NCBI RefSeq assembly: GCF_027497495.1
Contig: NZ_CP114205.1
Coordinates: 3,720,001-3,784,000, forward strand
Length of the DNA: 64,000 nt
Direction: 5' to 3'
DNA from: Streptomyces tubercidicus
GTDB lineage: Bacteria; Actinomycetota; Actinomycetes; Streptomycetales; Streptomycetaceae
Below the pieces are notes generated by a model. The model did no database searches, had not been told where the DNA came from, and worked only from the letters and a program-made list of their open reading frames with translations. The position numbers and the translations under genes are program-made. Positions 56,945 to 64,000 of the stretch are shown here, one piece after another (position 1 is the stretch's first letter; each line of letters begins with the position of its first letter).

Positions 56945-57415
56945 GTGACCGACACCGCCGCGCCGCTGCCGCCCGATGACCTCGCCCACCGGCTCACCGA
57001 GGTGTTCGACCTCGTGGGCCCGCTGTACCGGCGCGTCCAGCGCAAGGTCGAACAGAGCGCCCCGATCGAGGGCTTGTCCGTCGGCGTGCGGGCCGTCCTG
57101 GATCTGCTCCGCGAGAACGGCCCGATGACCGTTCCGCAGATGGGCCGCGCCCAGGCCCTGAGCCGGCAGTTCGTCCAGCGCATGGTCAACGACGCCGCGG
57201 ACCGGCAGCTGGTCGAGATCACCCCGAACCCGGCCCACCAGCGCTCCTCGCTGATCCGGCTGACCGACGACGGCCGGGCCGCCATCACCGCCGTGCTCAC
57301 GCGCGAACGTGCACTGCTGCGCCAGGTCGACGGCGGGCTGACCGACGCCGAGGTGACGGCGTGCGTGCGGGTGCTCACGAGGATGCTGGCGCTCTTCGAC
57401 CACGTCGAGGTCTGA
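56945..57415 (+). CDS. MarR family transcriptional regulator
   Basis: 156-aa winged-helix regulator: LSVGVRAVLDLLRENGPMTVPQMGRAQALSRQFVQRMVNDA (in two helices, ~40-80) and the wing QLVEITPNPAHQRSSLIRLTDDG. GTG at 56945 gives VTDTAAPLPPDDL; no clear ribosome site precedes it, so leaderless translation is possible. Likely represses the divergent hydrolase and itself. Confidence 0.9.
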   Translation: MTDTAAPLPPDDLAHRLTEVFDLVGPLYRRVQRKVEQSAPIEGLSVGVRAVLDLLRENGPMTVPQMGRAQALSRQFVQRMVNDAADRQLVEITPNPAHQRSSLIRLTDDGRAAITAVLTRERALLRQVDGGLTDAEVTACVRVLTRMLALFDHVEV

Positions 57416-57523
57416 CCTCCCCCGCCCCGTATCGCTACCGTGAGGCCACCCGCACCGACGCGGGACCGGGACGGGACCAGGCATCCGACCGGGGACGGGA
57501 CCGGCATGGAATCGGGAGGCCCA

Positions 57524-58018
57524 GTGACCAGCAAGGCCGTGCCCTTCGACGGGCTCGACCGCAAGATCGTTGCGGCGCTGATCGACAACGGCCGGGCGAG
57601 CTTCGCGGAGATCGGGGCGGCGATCGGGCTGTCGTCGACCGCGGTGAAGCGGCGGGTGGACCGGATGCGGGAGAACAACGTCATCACGGGGTTCACCGCG
57701 ACCGTGCGACCGGCCGCGCTGGGGTGGCTGACCGAGGCGTATGTCGAGGTGTACTGCGACAGCGCGGCGCCGCCCCGCCGGTTGGCTGAAGTGGTGCGCA
57801 ACCACCCGGAGATCGCGGCGGCGATGACCGTCACCGGGGGCGCCGACGCGCTGCTGCACGTACGGGCGACCGATGTGGAGCACTTCGAGGAGGTGCTGGA
57901 ACGGATCCGGGCCGAGCCGTTCATCCGCAAGACGATCAGCTACATGGTGCTGTCCCATCTGCTGCCGGACAGCCCGGAGGCGGGCGCCCGGCAGTCCTCC
58001 GGAGGCGCCGCACCCTGA
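57524..58018 (+). CDS. Lrp/AsnC family transcriptional regulator
   Basis: 164-aa regulator: N-terminal helix-turn-helix (FDGLDRKIVAALIDNGRASFAEIG then SSTAVKRRVDRMREN) and a RAM/ACT-like effector domain (VTGGADALLHVRATDVEHFEEVLERI). GTG at 57524 follows GGGAGGCCCA, a strong site. It precedes ddaH and rocD on the same strand and likely controls them in response to arginine or ornithine. Confidence 0.9.
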   Translation: MTSKAVPFDGLDRKIVAALIDNGRASFAEIGAAIGLSSTAVKRRVDRMRENNVITGFTATVRPAALGWLTEAYVEVYCDSAAPPRRLAEVVRNHPEIAAAMTVTGGADALLHVRATDVEHFEEVLERIRAEPFIRKTISYMVLSHLLPDSPEAGARQSSGGAAP

Positions 58019-58101
58019 AGGCCCGGGGCGCCGCCCCCTGAGGGCCCCGGAGGAACCGCCCGCTAAAACGGAAGGGTCCTCAGCCCGCACCATCGCGCCA
58101 G

Positions 58102-58156
58102 AATGCTGCGTGAACGGCCACCTATACGCAGCATTACTGCGCCGCTGAGCAGCATT
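58102..58156 (+). promoter_or_regulatory. AATGCTGCGT inverted repeat upstream of ddaH
   Basis: Perfect 10-bp arms AATGCTGCGT (58102-58111) and ACGCAGCATT (58126-58135), plus a third half-site GAGCAGCATT (58147-58156) in the second orientation. Location ~110-160 bp before ddaH suits binding of the Lrp/AsnC-type regulator encoded just upstream. Confidence 0.6.
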
Positions 58157-58264
58157 TGTTTCTTGTGGCCCGAATCCCTCGCTCCTTACCGTGGAAGCAC
58201 TCCGGGTGACCCTCTGTGACCTCCGGTCACCCGCAAGCCCCGTTGCAAGCGAAGGGATCGTCCC

Positions 58265-59095
58265 GTGCCGATGAGTCGTGTGTCGCGCCCCCGGCGCTAT
58301 CTGGTCTGCGAGCCCAGACACTTCGCTGTGCAGTACGCGATCAATCCATGGATGCGTGCGGAGGTGCCCGTCGACACCGCGCTCGCCGGGCGCCAGTGGG
58401 AGACCCTGATGGGCACCTACCGCGCGCACGGGCACACCGTGGAGACGGTGGCCCCGGTGCCCGGCCTGCCGGACATGGTGTTCGCGGCGAACTCCGCGCT
58501 CGTCGTCGGCGGCCGGGTCTTCGGCTCGCAGTTCCACGCGCCGCAGCGGCGCCCGGAGTCCACGGAGTACGAGACCTGGTTCAAGGCGGCCGGCTACGAC
58601 GTCTACCGACCGGAGTCGCCGTGCGAGGGCGAAGGTGATCTCGTACCGGCCGGCCGCTACATCCTGGCGGGTACCGGCTTTCGCACCACCCCGGCGGCGC
58701 ACCGCGAGGTGCAGGAGTTCTTCGGTGTGCCGACGATCGGCCTGCAGCTGGTGGACCCGTACTTCTACCACCTGGACACCGCGCTGTTCGTCCTGGAGGA
58801 GTCACCGGAGACCGGCGAGGCGAACATCGCCTACTACCCCGAGGCGTTCTCGTCCGGCAGCCGTGAGGTGCTGCGGCGGCTGTTCCCCGACGCGGTGCTC
58901 GCCACCCGGGAGGACGCCCTGGCCTTCGGCCTCAACTCCGTCTCCGACGGCCGCCATGTCTTCGTCGCCCCACTGGCGACCGGCCTGATCGCTCAGCTCA
59001 GCGCGCACGGCTATGTCCCCGTCCCCGTCGACCTGTCGGAGTTCCACAAGGCCGGCGGCGGCATCAAGTGCTGCACCCAGGAGATCCGCTCATGA
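58265..59095 (+). CDS. ddaH: Dimethylarginine dimethylaminohydrolase
   Basis: 276-aa amidinotransferase-fold hydrolase that converts methylated arginine to citrulline and methylamine. Substrate loop MVFAANSALVV, acidic YYPEAFS region, catalytic His in FYHLDTALF and nucleophile Cys in GGGIKCCTQE near the end are present. GTG 58265 with GAAGGGA upstream. Its stop overlaps the rocD start. Arginine deiminase-like specificity cannot be fully excluded, but length and motifs favour DDAH. Confidence 0.92.
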   Translation: MPMSRVSRPRRYLVCEPRHFAVQYAINPWMRAEVPVDTALAGRQWETLMGTYRAHGHTVETVAPVPGLPDMVFAANSALVVGGRVFGSQFHAPQRRPESTEYETWFKAAGYDVYRPESPCEGEGDLVPAGRYILAGTGFRTTPAAHREVQEFFGVPTIGLQLVDPYFYHLDTALFVLEESPETGEANIAYYPEAFSSGSREVLRRLFPDAVLATREDALAFGLNSVSDGRHVFVAPLATGLIAQLSAHGYVPVPVDLSEFHKAGGGIKCCTQEIRS

Positions 59096-60327
59096 CCGCT
59101 CCCACCCGTACTGTCCCGGCCCAGGCTTCCCGTTCGTCCGCGGAGCTGATCCAGGCCGAGAGCCCGGTCCTCGCGCACAACTACCACCCGCTGCCCGTAG
59201 TGGTCGCGCGTGCCGAAGGGGTCTGGGTCGAGGACGTCGAGGGCCGCCGCTACCTCGACATGCTGGCCGGCTATTCGGCGCTCAACTTCGGCCACCGCCA
59301 CCCGGCCCTGATCGAGGCCGCGCACCGCCAGCTCGACCAGCTCACCCTCACCTCCCGCGCCTTCCACAACGACCGTCTCGCCGGTTTCGCCGAAAGTCTC
59401 GCCGAACTGACCGGTCTGGACATGGTGCTGCCGATGAACACCGGCGCCGAGGCGGTGGAGAGCGGCATCAAGGTCGCCCGCAAGTGGGCCTACGACGTCA
59501 AGGGCGTCCCGGCGGACCGGGCGACGATCGTGGTGGCGGGCGGCAACTTCCACGGCCGGACGACCACCATCGTCGGCTTCTCCGACGACGACACCGCCCG
59601 GGTCGGCTTCGGCCCGTTCGCCCCCGGCTTCCGCACCGTCCCGTACAACGATCTCGCCGCGATCGAAGCCGCCCTGGACGAGACGACGGCCGCCGTGCTG
59701 ATCGAGCCCATCCAGGGCGAGGCGGGCGTCCTCATCCCCGACGACGGCTACCTCACCGGCGTACGCGAACTGACCCGGCGCAACGGCTGTCTGTTCATCG
59801 CCGACGAGATCCAGTCCGGGCTGGGCCGCACCGGCACCACCCTGGCGGTCGAGCACGAATCCGTGGTGCCGGACATGCTGCTGCTCGGCAAGGCGCTCGG
59901 CGGCGGCATCGTCCCGGTCTCCGCGGTCGTCGCCCGCCGCGAGGTGCTCGGCGTGCTCGGCCCCGGCCAGCACGGCTCGACCTTCGGCGGCAACCCGCTG
60001 GCGGCCGCGGTCGGTTCGGCCGTGATCGAGCTGCTGGCCACCGGCGAGTTCCAGCGCCGCGCCGCCGAACTCGGCACACAGCTGCGCAGCGGCCTGACCG
60101 CCCTGACCGGCAAGGGCGTCACCGGCTTCCGCGCCCGCGGCCTGTGGGCGGGCGTCGACATCGACCCCACCCTGGGCACGGGCCGGGAGATCAGCGAACG
60201 GCTGCTGAAGGAAGGCGTCCTGGTCAAGGACACCCACGGCTCGACGATCCGGCTGGCCCCGCCGCTGACCATCACCGCGGAGGAACTGGAGTCGGCGCTG
60301 GGGAGCTTGGAGCGGGCGCTGGGCTGA
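59092..60327 (+). CDS. rocD: Ornithine--oxo-acid transaminase
   Basis: 411-aa class III PLP aminotransferase moving the delta-amino group of ornithine to 2-oxoglutarate, giving glutamate semialdehyde. Motifs: LPMNTGAEAVESGIKVARKW, GGNFHGRT, IADEIQSGLGRTG and the PLP Lys in LLLGKALGGG; GSTFGGNPLAAA follows. ATG 59092 is coupled to ddaH (ATGA) with AGGAG upstream. Together they feed arginine-derived nitrogen toward proline or glutamate. Confidence 0.95.
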   Translation: MTAPTRTVPAQASRSSAELIQAESPVLAHNYHPLPVVVARAEGVWVEDVEGRRYLDMLAGYSALNFGHRHPALIEAAHRQLDQLTLTSRAFHNDRLAGFAESLAELTGLDMVLPMNTGAEAVESGIKVARKWAYDVKGVPADRATIVVAGGNFHGRTTTIVGFSDDDTARVGFGPFAPGFRTVPYNDLAAIEAALDETTAAVLIEPIQGEAGVLIPDDGYLTGVRELTRRNGCLFIADEIQSGLGRTGTTLAVEHESVVPDMLLLGKALGGGIVPVSAVVARREVLGVLGPGQHGSTFGGNPLAAAVGSAVIELLATGEFQRRAAELGTQLRSGLTALTGKGVTGFRARGLWAGVDIDPTLGTGREISERLLKEGVLVKDTHGSTIRLAPPLTITAEELESALGSLERALG

Positions 60328-60384
60328 CCCGGCACCCACCCCCGTACGCGCCAAACCCGCCGTACGCGAACCCCGCCGTACGCC

Positions 60385-60421
60385 GACGCGGCCGCAGCCC
60401 CTGGAGAGCTGCGGCCGCGTC
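60385..60421. terminator. Hairpin terminator after rocD
   Basis: Perfect 13-bp stem GACGCGGCCGCAG / CTGCGGCCGCGTC with an 11-base loop, between the converging rocD and the small secreted protein gene. Three CCGTACGCG-type repeats precede it. Confidence 0.8.
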
Positions 60422-60500
60422 CCCGTCCCATGGTGCAGCCGCGCCGCGCCTACCGCGTGGCGCCGTCGTACGGCCGCCTCGGGCGTCCGTAACGGACCGG

Positions 60501-60896
60501 CTAGAAGGAGCCGTTGCGGTCGATCAGCTCCACACAGGCCTTGTGCGAGCTGCCCTTGAAACGGACACAGAGATCTCCGGTGCCCTGAAGTCCGGGCACC
60601 GTGCGACCGACGATCTGGCTGCCGGACCGCTTCGCCTTGAACGAGTAGGAGACGCCGGGCGTGGTGATGTAGACGGTCGCGGACTGCCGGCTCTTGGGCG
60701 GGTTGGTCCAGGTCGCGGTGACGGTGCCGGGGTTGGGCAGACCGTTTTGGCCACTGGTCTCGACGCAGATCTGCGGCCCCGACCAGTCGTGGGTGCAGGC
60801 GGACGCCGCGGCGTGCGCGGCGGGGGTGGTGGCGACGGCGCTCAGCGCGATCGTTCCGGCGACGGTCAGCGCGCGGAGCAGCTTCGGACGGGTCAT
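60501..60896 (-). CDS. Small secreted protein
   Basis: 131-aa secreted protein: signal MTRPKLLRALTVAGTIALSAV...AAHA, then a mature ~100-residue beta-rich domain with four Cys (ACTHDWSGPQICVET; GDLCVRFKG; HKACVELID), probably two disulfides. ATG at 60896 has only a distant GAGAGG. No known family identified; similar secreted proteins are common in Streptomyces. Confidence 0.75.
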   Translation of the reverse strand: MTRPKLLRALTVAGTIALSAVATTPAAHAAASACTHDWSGPQICVETSGQNGLPNPGTVTATWTNPPKSRQSATVYITTPGVSYSFKAKRSGSQIVGRTVPGLQGTGDLCVRFKGSSHKACVELIDRNGSF

Positions 60897-61034
60897 GTGT
60901 GGGGGGATTCCTCTCCTCGGAATACGGGCGGAAGACACGAAGAATCCCGCCATGAATGGGGCGTGGCGGGCACCGCGTGCACGTAGTTGATCTTAGTCGG
61001 ATTTCGAACTCATGTGCCATCGGCTTTCGTTGCG

Positions 61035-61115
61035 CGGCATCGGCGACCGCCCCGCCAATCAACAGCGCCAACTGTCGGGCCGTCGCCTCCGGTTCGGCCA
61101 CCGGAACCGCCCAGC
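61035..61115 (-). pseudogene. TetR regulator remnant (decayed duplicate)
   Basis: Reads on the minus strand as VPVAEPEATARQLALLIGGAV, matching VPVPQPEAVAGQLALLVDGAI of the intact TetR at 61831-62466. No start or DNA-binding domain is left. It ends near 61115 and the DUF1348 remnant follows on the other strand. Confidence 0.65.
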
Positions 61116-61139
61116 GGCCGGTCCGCGGGGCCATCGGCT

Positions 61140-61222
61140 GGTCGTCCAGCGGCAACCGCATCGCGGTGCGCTTCCAGTACGAGTCCCCTGACACGGCCGG
61201 CCAATGGTGGCGCGGCGTGGGA
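61140..61222 (+). pseudogene. DUF1348 (NTF2-like) gene remnant
   Basis: Reads [20 protein letters not shown] then WRGVGE, nearly identical to [20 protein letters not shown] of the intact gene at 62614-63075, with DNA identity of ~90% over ~70 bp. Both ends are missing. Together with the TetR remnant it is an inner-deleted copy of the neighbouring divergent pair. Confidence 0.7.
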
Positions 61223-61233
61223 GAGACTGCGGC

Positions 61234-61782
61234 ATGGAGTTCTTCTGCTACCACCGCGACCGGCCCGGCTCGCTGACGCTTCGCCAGGAGCTGCTGGAGG
61301 ACCACTGGTCCTATATGGACCGCTACGCCGAGGAGCTGATCGCCCGCGGCCCCACGCTCCTCGGCGAGGACGGGATACCCACCGGCAGCGTCCACATCGT
61401 CGACCTGCCCGATCCGGCCGCCGCCCGCGCCTTCGCCTTCGGCGAGCCCGGCTACCAGGCCGGCGCCTACCGGGACGTGATGCTGCGCCGCTGGCGGAAC
61501 GTCCTGGGGCGCACCATGTGGGAGTTCCCCGGCGGCCGGAGCGGCGGCAACCACTACCTGGTGCTCGGCCTCGGCGCGGGGCAGGCCGCCGACCTCTCCG
61601 TACCGCGCGACGCGGACGAGCTGATCGCGTACGGGCCGCTGCTGTCCGACGACGGCGACCGCTGGCTGGGTACGGCGGCGCTGGTCCGGGCGCCGGACCC
61701 GGCCACCGCCCGCGCCGTGCTGACCCAGGAGCGGTACGCCGATATCGAGGTCCACAACTGGGAGTTCGGCGGGCGGCGGTGA
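61234..61782 (+). CDS. YciI-like family protein
   Basis: 182-aa protein made of two YciI-type ferredoxin-like halves (MEFFCYHRDRPG...HWSYMDRYAEELIARGPTL and a second with YGPLLSDDGDRWLG). YciI proteins often have catalytic or ligand-binding His/Asp; here H25-like HWSYMD is present. ATG 61234 has GGGAGAG 9 bases upstream; part of the upstream region is a pseudogene remnant, so its promoter may lie within that remnant. Function unknown. Confidence 0.78.
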   Translation: MEFFCYHRDRPGSLTLRQELLEDHWSYMDRYAEELIARGPTLLGEDGIPTGSVHIVDLPDPAAARAFAFGEPGYQAGAYRDVMLRRWRNVLGRTMWEFPGGRSGGNHYLVLGLGAGQAADLSVPRDADELIAYGPLLSDDGDRWLGTAALVRAPDPATARAVLTQERYADIEVHNWEFGGRR

Positions 61783-61830
61783 GGACCGGGTGCGAGGACC
61801 GGGTCCGGGGACACCGAGCGCGGGCCGGAC

Positions 61831-62466
61831 TCAGCCGCGCGGTGACGACCCGCGCGTGGACGCGGACGCCCCGGCCCCGGCCCCGACCCCGGCTCCGGCC
61901 GCCCCGACGAGAGTCTCCGCGGCGGCCCGTGCCCGCCGGGCGGCATCCGGGTCCCGCGTAATCGCCGCCGTGGTGATCGCACCGTCGACAAGCAACGCCA
62001 ACTGCCCCGCCACCGCCTCAGGTTGCGGCACCGGCACGCCCCGTGCGATGTCGGTCAGATAGGAGAGCAGCGCGCCCTTGTGCTCCCCGGCGGCCCGGCT
62101 GACCCCGTCCGAGGTCGCGCCCAGCTCGCCGAACGCGTTGATGAAGGCGCACCCGCGGAATCCGGGCCCCGAAAACCAGCCATACAGCCAGTCGAAGACC
62201 GCGAGCGGCCGGGCCGCGGGACCGTCGGCGGGCACGTCCGCCTGCGCGTCGACGTACTCGGCGAGCGCGGCGCGCCAGCGGGTGTCGCGGCGGCGCAGAT
62301 ACGCCTCGACGAGGTCCTGCTTGGCCGGAAAGCACTGGTAGAGGCGCTTGAGCGACACCCCGGCGGCGGTGCGGAGTTCATCCATCCCGACGGACTGGAT
62401 CCCGCGGTCGTAGAACAGCTTCTCCGCCGCGTCGAGTATCCGCGTACGGGCTTCATCGAGGTCCAT
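61831..62466 (-). CDS. TetR/AcrR family regulator
   Basis: 211-aa regulator: helix-turn-helix MDLDEARTRILDAAEKLFYD and GMDELRTAAGVSLKRLYQCFPAKQDL (~1-55), then a ligand domain (FDWLYGWFSGPGFRGCAFINAF) like the YcdC/AcrR group. Ala-rich C-terminal tail ends TRGSSPRG. ATG at 62466 follows GGAAG. Divergent from the DUF1348 gene with two near-perfect operators between them. Confidence 0.9.
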   Translation of the reverse strand: MDLDEARTRILDAAEKLFYDRGIQSVGMDELRTAAGVSLKRLYQCFPAKQDLVEAYLRRRDTRWRAALAEYVDAQADVPADGPAARPLAVFDWLYGWFSGPGFRGCAFINAFGELGATSDGVSRAAGEHKGALLSYLTDIARGVPVPQPEAVAGQLALLVDGAITTAAITRDPDAARRARAAAETLVGAAGAGVGAGAGASASTRGSSPRG

Positions 62467-62527
62467 GGCACTTCCGGGGCTCGCGGGTTTGCGGACTTGT
62501 GGGCTAGCGGGCTAGCGGGCTTTCCAG

Positions 62528-62591
62528 GAGAACGGTCGTTCTCTACACTAGCCGACCAGAGGAGAACGACCGTTCTCCCGCCCGTTCTCCC
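62528..62591. promoter_or_regulatory. TetR operators between regulator and DUF1348 gene
   Basis: GAGAACG-GT-CGTTCTC (62528-62543) and GGAGAACG-AC-CGTTCTCC (62561-62578), plus a half-site CGTTCTCC (62583-62590). Centres of the two palindromes are 34 bp apart. The arms are identical, so one regulator, most likely the adjacent TetR, binds both. Confidence 0.85.
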
Positions 62592-62613
62592 CTCATGAGC
62601 AAGGGAATCCACC

Positions 62614-63075
62614 ATGGCGCCACCACGGCCACCCCTCCCCCCGTTCGACGAGCCGAGCGCCCTGCAGAAGGTGCAGGCGGCCGAGGACGCCTGGAACACC
62701 CGCGATCCGGAGCGGATCGCCCTCGCCTACACCGAGGACTCGGTCTGGCGGAACCGCGACACCTTCCTCACCGGCCGCGCCGAGATCGTCGCCTTCCTGC
62801 GCCAGAAGTGGGCCCGGGAGCTGAACTACGCCCTCCGCAAGGAACTCTGGTCGTACAGCGGCAACCGCATCGCGGTGCGCTTCCAGTACGAGTCCCATGA
62901 CACGGCCGGCCAGTGGTGGCGCAGCTACGGCAACGAGCTGTGGGAGTTCGACGAGGACGGGCTGATGCGGCGCCGGGAGGCCGGTATCCACGATGTCGCG
63001 ATCACGGAGGCGGACCGGCGGATCTTCGGCCCGCGCCCGGAGGAGGAACGGGGCCGCCCCCTCCCGTTCCGGTGA
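62614..63075 (+). CDS. DUF1348 / NTF2-like family protein
   Basis: 153-aa protein with the SnoaL/NTF2-like fold of the DUF1348 family ([67 protein letters not shown]). ATG follows AAGGGAATCCACC. Function unknown; the TetR-regulated arrangement suggests a stress- or metabolite-induced enzyme. Confidence 0.88.
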   Translation: MAPPRPPLPPFDEPSALQKVQAAEDAWNTRDPERIALAYTEDSVWRNRDTFLTGRAEIVAFLRQKWARELNYALRKELWSYSGNRIAVRFQYESHDTAGQWWRSYGNELWEFDEDGLMRRREAGIHDVAITEADRRIFGPRPEEERGRPLPFR

Positions 63076-63161
63076 TCAGCGGACGCCGGCACCTCCCCTC
63101 CCCTAAGAAGGCGGATGTTTCGCTGCGCCTCGGCAGGGGAACTAAGAATCCGACCGAACCA

Positions 63162-63207
63162 ATGGGCTGCCCATCCCTCCTCGGGGATGCGCGGCCCATC
63201 GCTTTTT
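63162..63207 (+). terminator. Intrinsic terminator after DUF1348 gene
   Basis: Stem ATGGGCTGC-CATCCC, loop TCCTC, GGGATG-CGCGGCCCAT (with small mismatches), followed by CGCTTTTT. A T-run after a GC stem is unusual in Streptomyces, which makes this the clearest rho-independent terminator of the window. Confidence 0.75.
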
Positions 63208-63279
63208 GTGCGATGCGGGGTCGGTAGTTGTGGCGCCCCGGAGCGGGATCTCTGGACGGCCCCCACAGAAGGGGTCCAC

Positions 63280-64000
63280 ATGAGTACCCTTGTTCAATCG
63301 CCGTTGCAGGCCCTGCTGCAGACAACTTCTTCCGCCGGCCAGGTAATGCCGGCCGTCGAGGCGGGGGCGGTCAGCCGGACCGCGGCGCCACACACCTTCC
63401 TGGCCGTCACGACGATCCCGGTCGGCACCAACCCGGTCGGGCTGGCGTTCATCCCCAACGGCGACCTCTACGTCGCCAACTCCGGGTCGAGCAATGTGCA
63501 GACCATCGACACCGCCACGGACACCGTCATCGGCGCCGCGATCCCGACCGGCACCACGCCGGCCTGGCTGACCGTCGCTCCCAACGGCAACGCCTACGTC
63601 CCCAACAACATCTCCAACAACGTGACGGTGATCGACACCGCCACCAGCACCGTCCTCACCACGATCGCGCTCAGCGGCGGGCCCGCCGCGGCGGCGGTCA
63701 TCCCCAGCGGCAACGTCTACGTCAGCCGCTTCGCGGCGAACAGCGTGCAGGAGATCTCCACCGCCACCAACACCGTCATCGGCGCCGCGATCCCCACCGG
63801 CAGTGGCCCGGTCGGGATCGCGGTCGCCCCCAACGGCAAGGCGTATGTCGCCAACCGGAATGCGAACAGCGTGACGGTGATCAACACCGCCACCGCCGCC
63901 GTCATCACCACGATCCCCGGCTTCAACCAGCCGAACTTCGTGGCGATCGGCCCCAGCGGGGATGCCTACGTCGCCAACATCGGGTCGAACAACGTGACGG
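63280..64000 (+). CDS. YVTN-family beta-propeller protein (3' end beyond the window)
   Basis: Open from ATG 63280 (after AGAAGGGGTCCAC) to the window end, 240 codons seen. After ~45 residues (MSTLVQSPLQALLQTT, no typical signal peptide) come ~42-residue repeats such as VAPNGNAYV, DTATDTVIGAAIPTG and NSVTVINTATAAV: the YVTN/NHL-like beta-propeller. Such proteins are often secreted or surface-bound, but export is not evident here. Incomplete; further blades must follow. Confidence 0.85.
   Translation, partial: MSTLVQSPLQALLQTTSSAGQVMPAVEAGAVSRTAAPHTFLAVTTIPVGTNPVGLAFIPNGDLYVANSGSSNVQTIDTATDTVIGAAIPTGTTPAWLTVAPNGNAYVPNNISNNVTVIDTATSTVLTTIALSGGPAAAAVIPSGNVYVSRFAANSVQEISTATNTVIGAAIPTGSGPVGIAVAPNGKAYVANRNANSVTVINTATAAVITTIPGFNQPNFVAIGPSGDAYVANIGSNNVT

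Overview
The window reads as chromosomal DNA of a Streptomyces or a close relative. GC is very high with strong third-position bias, and GTG starts, GGAGG-type ribosome binding sites and ATGA start/stop overlaps are common. The left part follows the Streptomyces core order (SigE-type sigma factor, asd, ask, DUF5063, recR, ybaB, dnaX, SRP RNA, tRNA-Ser). Core genes of this kind and a perfect parS site at 33574 suggest an origin-proximal arm of the chromosome. No phage, integrase, transposase or CRISPR array was seen.

Layout. 1-11.9 kb: S9 peptidase, His-rich CDF metal exporter, SURF1, a sigma factor with a coupled membrane protein, aspartate-pathway genes (asd, ask with an internal beta-subunit start), DUF5063, recR, ybaB. 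12-18.5 kb: dnaX, 4.5S/SRP RNA, tRNA-Ser(GGA), a 2TM protein divergent from a TetR regulator with two strong operators, DUF6153 and DUF305 secreted proteins, a SHOCT protein. 18.7-31.4 kb: APC permease; an export region made of an ABCB-type exporter, a 60-residue Gly/Arg/Tyr repeat peptide, a MacAB-like ABC system with lipoprotein, and a divergent two-component system; then a permease gene broken by a short palindromic insert. 31.6-38.9 kb: a second two-component pair, an ABC drug/lipid-type exporter, a frameshifted Fpg/Nei glycosylase and a TetR regulator. 39-42 kb: FAD monooxygenase under a double operator, and a deletion scar fusing the tails of a TetR gene and an NAD(P)-binding gene.

42-48 kb holds the most interesting locus: a tightly coupled operon of a class III-like nucleotide cyclase, an NTPase-like protein with a degenerate P-loop, an unknown protein and a PycTM-like (Pycsar effector) membrane protein. 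A Crp/Fnr regulator with an intact-looking cyclic-nucleotide pocket lies just upstream. The cyclase tail and the NTPase head share an N-[IV]-N-N-G-[ST]-V-x-G-G-Q motif, suggesting that the two proteins are physically paired. This looks like an expanded cyclic-nucleotide signalling or anti-phage system; the function is inferred, not shown.

48-64 kb: a secreted protein with an Asp/Arg repeat tail, a NERD-helicase, geosmin synthase, two coupled ATP-grasp ligases, an alpha/beta hydrolase-MarR pair, an arginine/methylarginine catabolic set (Lrp/AsnC regulator, ddaH, rocD), a small secreted protein, a TetR-DUF1348 pair with clear operators and a decayed duplicate of that same pair 1 kb away, and the start of a YVTN beta-propeller gene that runs off the window.
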